Source: Candidatus Limimorpha caballi
GTDB taxonomy: Bacteria; Bacteroidota; Bacteroidia; Bacteroidales; F082
DNA: 64,000 bases
Reading direction: 5' to 3'
NCBI GenBank assembly: GCA_018064605.1
Contig: JAGHUX010000006.1
Location: forward strand, 1-64,000
A program made the translations under genes and the position numbers. Below the pieces are notes generated by a model that was not told the origin of the DNA, did no database searches, and was given only the letters and a program-made list of their open reading frames with translations. Shown piece by piece: positions 44,181 through 52,320 of the stretch (position 1 is the stretch's first letter; the number at the start of each line of letters is the position of its first letter).

Positions 44181-45902
44181 ATGACGAGAAGCATCAATTT
44201 ACTGATTATCATTTTCACAGCATTGATTATCAATGGCTGCGCGAATGCTGTCTCTCCGAGCGGAGGTCCAAAAGACGTTTTCCCTCCAGTTGTCGTGGAA
44301 ACCAATCCCGAAAACTCTTCGAGAAATGTCAGTGGCAAGACATTTCACATCACCTTCGACGAGTACGTCACGCTTGACAACGCAAACAAGAACATCCTGA
44401 TTTCACCGCCGCAGAAAAAATCGCCGACATATCGTCTCAGCGGAAAGACACTCACCATAAAATTCGAGGAAGACCTGAAGCCTGAGACGACATATTCCAT
44501 CAATTTCGGGTCGGCGATAAAGGATTTGCATGAAGGTAACTTATTGAAAGACTACGTGTTCACGTTTTCAACCGGCGATGCCGTCGATTCACTTTCATTG
44601 GGCGGGAAAGCAGTCTCGGCGGAAACCCTGAAGGAATGCGAAGACTTTTACGTCATGCTTTACGCCGACGAAAACGACACTATCCCACTCGACTCGCTTC
44701 CGTTTTTTGTGACGCCAAACTATGTGACAAAAACAAGCAAGAAAGGCGATTTCTCCTTCACAGGTCTCGCCGACAAAAACTACCTCCTTTTCGTCTTGAA
44801 GGACGCAAACTCCAACATGCTGTTTGACCTTCCAAATGAAGAAATCGGTTTTTACCCCGAAATGGTCAAACCGCTGTATATTCCTGTAAGTCAACCTGTT
44901 ATTGACACAACGGCAACAGACTCAATAATCGCAAAACAAGATTCAGACGACACTTTAAAATATCAAATACGAACTTTTGTCCAAGAGGATTCGGTGCAGA
45001 AAGTTTTGAAGAAAGAACTCGTCGAAGATGGATTGCTGCGTTTTGTCTTCCGCTATCCTACTGACAATGTGAATCTTAGCATTTGCGAAGAACTGCCCGA
45101 CAGCTTCAATGTCATGAAAGTGCTTTCGCCAAGAAAAGACACTGTCTCATTCTATTTCACGCCGGTGAAAGACAGTCTGTGGATCAGCATGAGTTACGAC
45201 ACTATCAGCGACACGACACATTACAGCCTGAAGCCACGAGCCTCGGTGAAACCGAACAGACGCAGGGCGAAAGACGAGACCGTCAGGCGGCTTGAAGTTC
45301 TGGGCAACGCAAAAGGCGGGAAACTGAAGCCCGAACAGCCGCTCATCCTCTCGTTCAAAGAGCCTGTCGTTGATGTCGTGATGCGCGACACTATGTGGTT
45401 TATCGATGGTAAAGACACGATTTTCAACGACTTGCGTTTTTCAAAGGTTGATGAATACGGCTTTAAATATAAAGTTGAGAAAAAATTCGAGTCGGAGGGG
45501 AAGTACAAAATCATCATCCCGGACTCGGTCTTTTTTGGCATTCGCGGGCTGACGAACGACACGACAAAATTAGACATCACGGTGCCGGAAATATCGCAAT
45601 ACGGCAACATTTACATCACTGTTGAAGTGCCCGAAAACGTGCCGCAAGTGGTAATACAACTGTTAAGCGGCGACAAAATCCTTGACAGCAAAATCATCAA
45701 GGAAACACAAGAGATTGAATTTGAATACCTTGACGCGGGAAAATACAAACTGAAGGCCATCTTGGACACTGACTCAAACGGATTGTGGAGTCCGGGCAAT
45801 TACATCAAGAAGATACAGCCTGAGAAAGTGGTTTTTTACAAGACAGAACTCGAGGTCAAAGCCAACTGGGATATTGATTTAGATGAACATTGGGAGCTTT
45901 AA
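44181..45902 (+). CDS. Lipoprotein with N-terminal bacterial Ig-like (Big_5/SbsA-type) domain
   Basis: 573 residues. Lipobox in IINGCANAVSP (Cys20). Residues about 35-130 form a Big_5-type Ig-like domain (FPPVVVETNPENSSRNVSGK, KPETTYSINFGSAI). A carboxypeptidase-regulatory-like segment (KKGDFSFTGLADKNYLLFVL, with DANSNMLFDLPNEEIGFY) follows. Further beta-rich modules run to the end, where a second DTDSNGLWSPGNY-type loop resembles the first. This architecture is widely conserved in Bacteroidota with no known function. Periplasmic or surface lipoprotein, downstream of the YfaP-like gene. Confidence 0.82.
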   Translation: MTRSINLLIIIFTALIINGCANAVSPSGGPKDVFPPVVVETNPENSSRNVSGKTFHITFDEYVTLDNANKNILISPPQKKSPTYRLSGKTLTIKFEEDLKPETTYSINFGSAIKDLHEGNLLKDYVFTFSTGDAVDSLSLGGKAVSAETLKECEDFYVMLYADENDTIPLDSLPFFVTPNYVTKTSKKGDFSFTGLADKNYLLFVLKDANSNMLFDLPNEEIGFYPEMVKPLYIPVSQPVIDTTATDSIIAKQDSDDTLKYQIRTFVQEDSVQKVLKKELVEDGLLRFVFRYPTDNVNLSICEELPDSFNVMKVLSPRKDTVSFYFTPVKDSLWISMSYDTISDTTHYSLKPRASVKPNRRRAKDETVRRLEVLGNAKGGKLKPEQPLILSFKEPVVDVVMRDTMWFIDGKDTIFNDLRFSKVDEYGFKYKVEKKFESEGKYKIIIPDSVFFGIRGLTNDTTKLDITVPEISQYGNIYITVEVPENVPQVVIQLLSGDKILDSKIIKETQEIEFEYLDAGKYKLKAILDTDSNGLWSPGNYIKKIQPEKVVFYKTELEVKANWDIDLDEHWEL

Positions 45903-45938
45903 AAAGTTAAAAGTTTGAAAGTTAAAAAGTTAAAAGTG

Positions 45939-47531
45939 ATGAAGATTTCTGGTCAGATAATGGATGTTGTCGGGAAAAGGATTTTTCCGGGGACTGTTAC
46001 AGTTGATAACGGCAGGATTGCCGACATCGTTGAGGAGCAAAACGACGAGACACGCATTATCATGCCCGGCTTTGTTGACGCTCATATCCACATCGAGAGT
46101 TCGATGCTCGTGCCGTCGGAGTTCGCGAGGATGGCGGTGGTCCACGGCAGCGTCGGGGCGGTATGCGACCCGCATGAGATAACCAACGTGTTAGGTATCA
46201 ACGGAGTACGTTTTATGATTGACAACGGCAAACGCGTCCCGTTCAAATTCCATTTCGGTGCGCCGAGCTGCGTCCCGGCAACGACATTCGAGACATCCGG
46301 CGCGATTCTAGACCACAACGACATCGAGACATTGATGGCGATGGACGACATCTACTTCCTTGGCGAGATGATGAATTACCCAGGTGTCATCTTCAATGAC
46401 GAAGAGGTTCACCTGAAACTCGAAGCCGCGAGACGTCACAACAAGCCCATCGACGGACACGCACCGGGCGTGACGGGCGACGACGCAAAGAAATACGCAT
46501 CGGCAGGCATAACAACCGACCACGAATGCTACACTCTTGAAGAGGCACTTGAGAAAGTCAAACTCGGCATGAAAATCCTGATCCGCGAAGGCAGCGCGGC
46601 CAAGAACTTCGACGCCCTCGTGCCGCTTTTCAACATCTGCCCTGACAAAATAATGTTCTGCACCGACGACTGTCACCCCGACGATCTCGTCAAATATCAT
46701 ATAAATAATTCGGTAAAACGAGCAATATCATTGGGTTACGACAAGTTCGACGTAATCAGGGCGGCGACAGCAGCACCTGTTGAACATTACAAAATGAACA
46801 TCGGCCTTCTGCAAAAAAACGACCCCGCCGACTTCATCGTCATTGACAACTTCGAGAATTTCAATGTGTTGCAGACTTTCATCAATGGCGAAGTCGTAGC
46901 CGAAAACGGAGAGAGCAGACTTGAACATCTTGCGACAATTCCAATCAACAACTTCAACGCGGAGCCTGTCACAGCCGAAGACTTTTACGTTGAGGATAAC
47001 GGCAAGAAAGTCAACGCAATAGAAGTCATCCCCGGACAATTGGTAACTAACAAGATCGTTGTTGACCGCCACGACACCGACATCTTGAAGATCGCGGTGA
47101 TAAACAGGTACCGGAAGTCGAAGCCGGCAGTAGGTTACATCAAAGGTTTCGGGTTGAAGAGAGGAGCCTTGGCGTCGAGCATCGCCCACGACAGCCACAA
47201 CATTGTCGTTGTCGGTTGCAGCGATGAGGAGATGGCAGCCGCTGTAAATCAGATAGTTACATATAAAGGCGGCATCACCGCATATTCAAAGGAGATCTGC
47301 ACCACGATGCCCATGCCTGTGGCAGGACTTATGAGCAACGGCGACGGTCACATGGTCGCAGAGGCATACAAAGATGTCGATAGATTTGCAAAGCGTCTCG
47401 GCACGACGCTCAACGCACCGTTCATGACGATGGCATTCATGGCATTGTTAGTGATTCCGTCGTTGAAACTCAGCGACAAAGGACTTTTCGATGGAGAGAA
47501 GTTCCGGTTTGAGAAACTGTTTGCGGAGTGA
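45939..47531 (+). CDS. ade: Adenine deaminase
   Basis: About 530 residues from the ATG at 45939 (MKISGQIMDVVGKRIFPGTV). The upstream TTG/ATG options lie in an AGTTAAAAG tract that resembles intergenic repeats. Metal-site motifs of the amidohydrolase fold are present: GFVDAHIHIESSML, KPIDGHAPGVTG, DHECYTLEEAL and TDDCHPDDLVKYHIN. The later GGITAYSKEICTTMPMPVAG is typical of adenine deaminase. It converts adenine to hypoxanthine and ammonia in salvage. Just upstream is the Ig-like lipoprotein, not obviously related. Confidence 0.94.
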   Translation: MKISGQIMDVVGKRIFPGTVTVDNGRIADIVEEQNDETRIIMPGFVDAHIHIESSMLVPSEFARMAVVHGSVGAVCDPHEITNVLGINGVRFMIDNGKRVPFKFHFGAPSCVPATTFETSGAILDHNDIETLMAMDDIYFLGEMMNYPGVIFNDEEVHLKLEAARRHNKPIDGHAPGVTGDDAKKYASAGITTDHECYTLEEALEKVKLGMKILIREGSAAKNFDALVPLFNICPDKIMFCTDDCHPDDLVKYHINNSVKRAISLGYDKFDVIRAATAAPVEHYKMNIGLLQKNDPADFIVIDNFENFNVLQTFINGEVVAENGESRLEHLATIPINNFNAEPVTAEDFYVEDNGKKVNAIEVIPGQLVTNKIVVDRHDTDILKIAVINRYRKSKPAVGYIKGFGLKRGALASSIAHDSHNIVVVGCSDEEMAAAVNQIVTYKGGITAYSKEICTTMPMPVAGLMSNGDGHMVAEAYKDVDRFAKRLGTTLNAPFMTMAFMALLVIPSLKLSDKGLFDGEKFRFEKLFAE

Positions 47532-47537
47532 TGGAAA

Positions 47538-47656
47538 CCACGAAGTTTCACCACGAATTGCACGAATTTTCACGAATTTATACTCAAACTCCTAATCACC
47601 TCAATCACCTTAAACTCCTAATCACCTCAATCTCCTAATCTCCTCAATCTCCTTCA
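47538..47656 (+). repeat. Composite intergenic repeat, second copy (CACGAATT units then CTCCTAATCACCTCAA tandem)
   Basis: Bases 47538-47580 carry CACGAA(G/T) units; 47583-47656 carry diverged copies of the 15-16-nt ACTCCTAATCACCTCAA unit. The order and orientation match 39057-39208. It fills the gap between two convergent genes and touches the stop codon of the methyltransferase gene. Confidence 0.8.
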
Positions 47657-48847
47657 CCCTATTTGAAGGACAAGGCCTTTGAGATAAGCGCCTTCGGGGT
47701 GGTAGATGTTTATCGGATGATCTTCCGGCTGTGAGAGTTGGTGCAGGATCCTGACTTTCCTGCCGGTTTCGATTGCCGCCGCCATCACAATGCTTTGGAA
47801 CTGAGCCTTGTCAACGGCTTGCGAGCAACTGAAAGTGAACAGCAGTCCGCCGTCTTTTATCTTTTTGATTGCCTCTTTGTTGATGAATTTATATCCGAGA
47901 AGTCCGCGATGCAGCGACTTATGGTTTTTCGCGAACGCCGGCGGGTCGAGGATAATCATATCAAATTGATTTTCAGGCATATTCTGAAGATACAGCTTGG
48001 CATCTTCATCGATGCTCGGATTCGCTCCCGTCGAAAAGCCGTTCAACTCTATGTTTTTTTCACAGACTGCAATAGCCTTTTTTGAGCTATCGACGGAGAC
48101 GACCTGTCGTGCACCGCCCTGCAACGCCGTCACGGAGAAGCCGCCGGTGTAGCAGAAAGTGTTCAGCACGGTGCGGTCTTTCGCGAGTCTTCTCACCAAA
48201 TCGCGGTTGCAACGCTGGTCGAGGAAGAAACCGGTCTTCTGCCCTTCCTCCCAGTCAACCAGAAACTTAGAGTCGTTTTCGAGGACAAAGTCTTCGCATT
48301 TTCCGCCAAGGAGATAGTCGTCATCAACAGCATCCTTGCCCATTCGCTGCATGGCTTCGGAACTCTTGTTGTAAATGGCTTCAAGCTTCAAATCAGGAAT
48401 AGCCTCAAGTGCGAGAGCTATCGCCTTGATGTTCAACGCCATTCCTTCAGTCTGTGCTTGAATGACAGCGGTCTTTCCATAGATGTCGATGATAAGTCCC
48501 GGGAGTCCGTCGCCTTCGGAATGGATGAGACGGTAGCAGTTAGTATGTTGATTGTCAACGAGTCCGAGAGCTTTACGAGTCTCGAAGGCGGCGTTGAGGC
48601 GTTGCTGCCAGAACATCGCGCCGATTTTTGTGTTTTCAAATGAGAGAAGTTTCACGGCGATATTGCCCGCCTCGCAGAAACCGGTGCCGACAATCTCATC
48701 GTTACTGTCTGTAACTGTCACAATATCACCGGCTTGAAGGCCTTCGGGGCCTGATTCTATCGCGCCGGAGAAGATCCATGGATGAAAACGCCTCACGGCA
48801 TCGTCTTTGCCTTTGTGAAGCTTGATAACGGGGTATAATGGTGTCAT
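47654..48847 (-). CDS. Class I SAM-dependent rRNA methyltransferase (RlmI-like, PUA plus methyltransferase)
   Basis: 397 residues. An N-terminal PUA domain (YPVIKLHKGKDDAVRRFHPW, about 1-80) is followed by a central EEHEA-type module and a Rossmann methyltransferase (about 190-397). SAM motif TVLNTFCYTGGFSVTALQGG; catalytic-loop motif IILDPPAFAKN; ending ISALIKGLVLQIG-like strand (LKGLVLQIG). RlmI methylates C5 of a cytosine in 23S rRNA in E. coli; the exact base here is not proven. Promoter at 48870. Its stop sits at the edge of a repeat tract. Confidence 0.9.
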   Translation of the reverse strand: MTPLYPVIKLHKGKDDAVRRFHPWIFSGAIESGPEGLQAGDIVTVTDSNDEIVGTGFCEAGNIAVKLLSFENTKIGAMFWQQRLNAAFETRKALGLVDNQHTNCYRLIHSEGDGLPGLIIDIYGKTAVIQAQTEGMALNIKAIALALEAIPDLKLEAIYNKSSEAMQRMGKDAVDDDYLLGGKCEDFVLENDSKFLVDWEEGQKTGFFLDQRCNRDLVRRLAKDRTVLNTFCYTGGFSVTALQGGARQVVSVDSSKKAIAVCEKNIELNGFSTGANPSIDEDAKLYLQNMPENQFDMIILDPPAFAKNHKSLHRGLLGYKFINKEAIKKIKDGGLLFTFSCSQAVDKAQFQSIVMAAAIETGRKVRILHQLSQPEDHPINIYHPEGAYLKGLVLQIG

Positions 48848-48869
48848 TGTATTCAGAATTTAAATCTCG

Positions 48870-48877
48870 CAAAGATA
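48870..48877 (-). promoter_or_regulatory. -7 box for the rRNA methyltransferase gene
   Basis: The minus strand reads TATCTTTG, 23 bases upstream of the ATG. Confidence 0.6.
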
Positions 48878-48888
48878 CGGATTTTTCT

Positions 48889-49383
48889 TTATTTGCTGAG
48901 TTTTTCAATTGTTTTTGTTGTGGAAAAACCTTCCACGAGGTCGATTGTCTCGACGCGACCGCCTTTCGCCATCACGATGTCGTAGCCCACGATGTCTTCA
49001 GGCCTGTAGTCGCTGCCCTTCACGAGGACATCGGGCTGCACCTTATTAATTAATTGATAGGGCGTGTCGTCATCGAAAAGCGTCACCGCGCTGACAAAAC
49101 CGAGGGCGGCGAGCACGAAGGCGCGGGATTTCTCATCGTTGACGGGACGGGACGGGCCTTTCAACCGTTTCACGGAAGCGTCGGTGTTCAAGCCGATTAT
49201 CAGGACATCGCCTTTCGCGGCGGCTTTTGAGAGATATTCAACATGGCCGCGATGCAGGATGTCGAAACAACCGTTTGAAAACACGATTTTCTTCCCGCTT
49301 CGGCGACATTCCTCAAGCCAATTATTGAGACCTTCTCCGTCAAGGATTTTGTTGTTGATATTCTTGAAATAGTCCATAATCAA
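48889..49383 (-). CDS. rfaE2: D-glycero-beta-D-manno-heptose 1-phosphate adenylyltransferase
   Basis: 164 residues of the nucleotidyltransferase fold. [20 protein letters not shown] carries the HxGH motif near residue 42, then [17 protein letters not shown] and [15 protein letters not shown], the pattern of the HldE C-terminal half. It activates heptose 1-phosphate as ADP-heptose for the LPS core. The kinase half is not encoded here, so it is the split (monofunctional) form common in Bacteroidota. It follows the flippase-like gene (49445-50425) on the same strand, separated by a repeat-bearing gap of 61 bases. Confidence 0.93.
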   Translation of the reverse strand: MIMDYFKNINNKILDGEGLNNWLEECRRSGKKIVFSNGCFDILHRGHVEYLSKAAAKGDVLIIGLNTDASVKRLKGPSRPVNDEKSRAFVLAALGFVSAVTLFDDDTPYQLINKVQPDVLVKGSDYRPEDIVGYDIVMAKGGRVETIDLVEGFSTTKTIEKLSK

Positions 49384-49401
49384 ATTTTTTTAATATATTT
49401 T

Positions 49402-49445
49402 TAACACAAGTTGCACGAGTTTATTTCACAAGTTGCACGAGTTTT
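49402..49445 (-). repeat. Diverged CACAAGTTGCACGAGTTT tandem
   Basis: Two copies of a CACAAGTTGCACGAGTTT unit three bases apart, recognisably related to the CACGAAT family. The right end touches the stop codon of the flippase-like gene. Confidence 0.65.
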
Positions 49446-50425
49446 CAATTTAAAGGCTTTCTTTTGTCAAAAAACATCATTACGATGTAAGCAATTATTC
49501 CTGTAACAATGTAAAAAATCATCTGCGAGCCGTGGTTTAATGCTGCAAAGGAGCCGGCGGTCTGCTCGGAGATTTCGTAGAAACCGCTCAGCAGCGTTAT
49601 GCAGATGAAATGATATGTGCCGATTCCGCCTGGGACAGGCGCGACGACACCCAATGTCGCGATTCCGAGAAGCGTGACGGCCTCAACGAAACCAAGTTGC
49701 GACGTCTCGCCCAGCATGTAAAACGGCAGCCATGTCATGACGACATAAAAGCCCCATACGCCTAAAGTGTAAAGGACAAAACGCCACTTCCTTTTCATCG
49801 TGACGACGCTCTTTACTCCATCGACGAAGCCGTGCCAGATTCTGGCGAGCCTACTGCTTCTCCTGCACAATTTAACCAAAACCATAGCCAAAACCAAAAT
49901 GGCCGCCGCAATGAGGACGCATAGAATGATATTGCCTTTCACCTTATTAATTAATGGTATCATCCACGATGTTATGAGGCTTCCGAGTAGCTGCCATTGG
50001 AATACGATTACCAAGAATGCGAGCAGGAGCAACACGCACAGGTCGATGATGCGTTCGGAGACGACGCTGCCGAGGTTTTTGTCGAACGGGATGTTTTCCC
50101 TGCGTTTTAGGACGGAGCAGCGCACCACCTCGCCGAGTCGCGGGAAGATGCAGTTGGCGAAATACGCAATCAGCACGGCGCCGTAGGTTGACGACACGCG
50201 CGTCTTGCAGCCCATCGCCTCAATCTGGATGTTCCAGCGCAACGCCCTGAAGAACAACGATGCGGCGAGACATAACAAACTCAACAAAAGCCACGAGATT
50301 TTTGCGTTTTTCACGTCGTTCCAGAGCCCGTGCAGGTCAACGTTGCGGAAACTGAACCACAGCAGAGCAAGTCCGAGAGCGAGAAACGCCATGTAAGACA
50401 ATGACTTAGAAATCTTTTTATTCAT
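49445..50425 (-). CDS. Flippase-like membrane protein (lysylphosphatidylglycerol synthase TM region/UPF0104 family)
   Basis: 326 residues with about eight membrane helices. Family marks: SWLLLSLLCLAASLFFRALR, the central FPRLGEVVRCSVLKRRENIP, and VAPVPGGIGTYHF followed by a last helix. It belongs to the UPF0104/AglD-like group proposed to move lipid-linked sugars or phospholipids across the inner membrane. The neighbouring heptose adenylyltransferase would fit an envelope-lipid role, but the substrate is unknown. Promoter at 50442. Confidence 0.88.
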   Translation of the reverse strand: MNKKISKSLSYMAFLALGLALLWFSFRNVDLHGLWNDVKNAKISWLLLSLLCLAASLFFRALRWNIQIEAMGCKTRVSSTYGAVLIAYFANCIFPRLGEVVRCSVLKRRENIPFDKNLGSVVSERIIDLCVLLLLAFLVIVFQWQLLGSLITSWMIPLINKVKGNIILCVLIAAAILVLAMVLVKLCRRSSRLARIWHGFVDGVKSVVTMKRKWRFVLYTLGVWGFYVVMTWLPFYMLGETSQLGFVEAVTLLGIATLGVVAPVPGGIGTYHFICITLLSGFYEISEQTAGSFAALNHGSQMIFYIVTGIIAYIVMMFFDKRKPLN

Positions 50426-50441
50426 GATTCAAAAAACTTTG

Positions 50442-50449
50442 CAAATTTA
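50442..50449 (-). promoter_or_regulatory. -7 box for the flippase-like gene
   Basis: The minus strand reads TAAATTTG, 17 bases upstream of the ATG. It diverges from the tRNA promoter. Confidence 0.55.
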
Positions 50450-50491
50450 CATAATTAGAAAATATAAATGGCGGCAGATTGAAAAAATTAG

Positions 50492-50499
50492 TATCTTTG
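50492..50499 (+). promoter_or_regulatory. -7 box for tRNA-Arg
   Basis: TATCTTTG matches the consensus, 15 bases before the mature tRNA 5' end. Confidence 0.6.
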
Positions 50500-50513
50500 C
50501 AGCCGGAAAAAAT

Positions 50514-50585
50514 GCCCCGGTAGTTCAACGGATAGAACGGAAGTTTCCTAAACTTTAGATTTGGGTTCGATTCCCAGCTGGGGTA
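50514..50585 (+). tRNA. tRNA-Arg (anticodon CCT, reads AGG)
   Basis: A 72-base cloverleaf. Acceptor GCCCCGG pairs with CTGGGGT (two G-T pairs). D arm is GTTC/GAAC. Anticodon stem GAAGT/ACTTT holds the loop TTCCTAA, giving anticodon CCT. Variable loop AGAT; T arm TTGGG/CCCAG around TTCGATT. Discriminator base A; the CCA end is not encoded. Own promoter upstream and terminator downstream. Confidence 0.93.
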
Positions 50586-50594
50586 CTTCACCAT

Positions 50595-50635
50595 AAGGTT
50601 AAAATATTGTATTTCAATGTTTTAACCTTTTTTTT
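50595..50635 (+). terminator. Terminator after tRNA-Arg
   Basis: AAGGTTAAAA pairs perfectly with TTTTAACCTT (10 bp) and is followed by a T run. The remaining gap up to 50834 is AT-rich non-coding sequence with two ATTTCGGCT copies about 37 bases apart (near 50769 and 50806) of unknown role. Confidence 0.8.
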
Positions 50636-50834
50636 GAAAACTGATTGCCTGAAAATGTTTTTCAGCATCAGATCATGTCCTTGAAAAATTTCATTATCCG
50701 AAAAATATTCAACAGTATCATAAATATCAATTTTAGTCTGCAACTTGACCAATATATTGAAGTTTTAAATTTCGGCTAAAACACAGACCTAAATTAATTG
50801 TTATAAATTTCGGCTTATATATTGACTAAAATTG

Positions 50835-50842
50835 TATTTTTG
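50835..50842 (+). promoter_or_regulatory. -7 box for the AAA/DUF4143 gene
   Basis: TATTTTTG matches TAnnTTTG and lies 14 bases before the ATG at 50857, leaving a very short leader. Confidence 0.55.
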
Positions 50843-50856
50843 CAAAAAAATCGGAT

Positions 50857-52119
50857 ATGATAAACAAAGAAATTTTGGCAGAAGTGTTGAGGCAAAATCG
50901 CGAAATGGTTGAGAATATGCAAGTTGTGAAACGTGACTTTCTGTTTTATGACCATTTCAGATATGTTTTAGTTGGAGCGAGACGCGCCGGAAAATCGTTT
51001 CTTCTTTTTCAACGGATGCAGGAACTGCTTGCCAACGGATACTCATGGGATGATATGTTGTACCTTAATTTTGAAGACGACCGTCTGCTCGGATTTGATG
51101 TTCATGACTTTGATTCCATTTTTGCCGCCCATTCCTGTATGAATGGCAACAGACCGATGCTGTTTCTCGATGAGATACAAAATATTGATGGCTGGGAGAA
51201 GTTCGCCCGCCGTTTGGCCGACCAGAAATATACGGTCTATATCACCGGTTCAAACGCGAAGATGCTCAGCACCGATGTCGCCACGACACTCGGCGGACGA
51301 TATGTCGTGCAAAAGGTTTTCCCTTATAGTTTTTTGGAATTTGCCACAGCCAACCATTACACCTTTGACGTTGATTGCCAAGATATTAATGCTGTTGAGG
51401 CTTTGCTTGACGATTATGTCCAACATGGCGGTTTCCCTGAATGTGCATCTTTACCTGGAAAGAAAGAATATCTGCTTTCTGTTTATCAAAAAATATTTCT
51501 TGGCGACATCGCTCTTCGCAACAAGGTGGAAAACCCGAATATTCTTCGTCTGATGTTCAAGAAATTAGCGGAGAGTGTGAAACAGCCTACCGCTTTGACG
51601 CGAGTTGCAAATCTGATAACATCAGCGGGCGTAAAAGTCTCGAAGAATACCGTCATTTCATACGCCAGTTACGCAAAGGATGCCTTCCTGATCCTTCCGA
51701 TGAGAAATTTCGCGGATAGCTTTACCCAGCGTGAAACCAATCAGAAATTCTATTTCGTTGACAACGGCATCATCGGACTGCTGACCACCGACTGCCGCAC
51801 TTCGCAGCTCGAAAACATGGTGGCGGTGGCTTTGCTCCGCAAATACGGGCTTGACAACAACGTGTTTTTCTACAGTCATAACGTGGAGGTCGATTTTGTT
51901 GTTCCGGAGAAAAAAATTGCCATTCAGGTTTGTTACAGTTTGGGTGATGATGACAGCGAAACGTTTGTTCGAGAAAGCCAAGCTCTTTTGAAATTAGATA
52001 ATAGACTGGCATACAACAACTTAATTATTATTACATATAATGACACAGGGCGTAGGATTGATATTGGAGACAAAACGATAATGGTCATGCCTGTCTGGAA
52101 ATGGATGTCTGAAATATAG
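50857..52119 (+). CDS. ATP-binding protein of the AAA_14/DUF4143 family
   Basis: 420 residues. AAA_14 domain (about 25-170): P-loop VGARRAGKSFLLFQRM, MLYLNFEDDRL, Walker B LFLDEIQNIDGWEKF, and sensor VYITGSNAKMLSTD. DUF4143 domain (about 200-370): SYASYAKDAFLILPMRNFAD, and YFVDNGIIGLL followed later by SHNVEVDFVVPEKKIAIQVC, which looks PD-(D/E)xK-like. The family is abundant and mobile in Bacteroidota and its function is unresolved; no antitoxin partner is seen here. It sits alone next to tRNA-Arg and is AT-richer than the neighbours, so horizontal arrival is plausible. Confidence 0.9.
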   Translation: MINKEILAEVLRQNREMVENMQVVKRDFLFYDHFRYVLVGARRAGKSFLLFQRMQELLANGYSWDDMLYLNFEDDRLLGFDVHDFDSIFAAHSCMNGNRPMLFLDEIQNIDGWEKFARRLADQKYTVYITGSNAKMLSTDVATTLGGRYVVQKVFPYSFLEFATANHYTFDVDCQDINAVEALLDDYVQHGGFPECASLPGKKEYLLSVYQKIFLGDIALRNKVENPNILRLMFKKLAESVKQPTALTRVANLITSAGVKVSKNTVISYASYAKDAFLILPMRNFADSFTQRETNQKFYFVDNGIIGLLTTDCRTSQLENMVAVALLRKYGLDNNVFFYSHNVEVDFVVPEKKIAIQVCYSLGDDDSETFVRESQALLKLDNRLAYNNLIIITYNDTGRRIDIGDKTIMVMPVWKWMSEI

Positions 52120-52265
52120 ACCCACTTCTTTCCTGACTTCATCAATGCGCCACCCAAATCAAGATTCGCTGTCAGATAAATCAAAAAGTTGCATTTATCA
52201 CTTGAATTCAGCTTGTATTGAACAAAATATTATATTTTTTATTCAATACATATAATTTATTGTAC

Positions 52266-52297
52266 AAAAAAAGCACCTCTCACGAGGTGCTTTTTTA
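52266..52297 (+). terminator. Bidirectional terminator between the AAA gene and the Oar-like receptor
   Basis: AAAGCACCTC and GAGGTGCTTT pair around a four-base TCAC loop, flanked by A and T runs, so it can end transcripts from both sides. A second weaker inverted repeat (GTATTGAA/TTCAATAC) lies just upstream. Confidence 0.85.
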
Positions 52298-52320
52298 TTT
52301 TTCCTGAATAATTCAGTTCA

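Noticed and set aside
50586-50856. Attachment site or integrase remnant beside tRNA-Arg
   Set aside because: No copy of the tRNA 3' end and no integrase-like frame was found in the islet.
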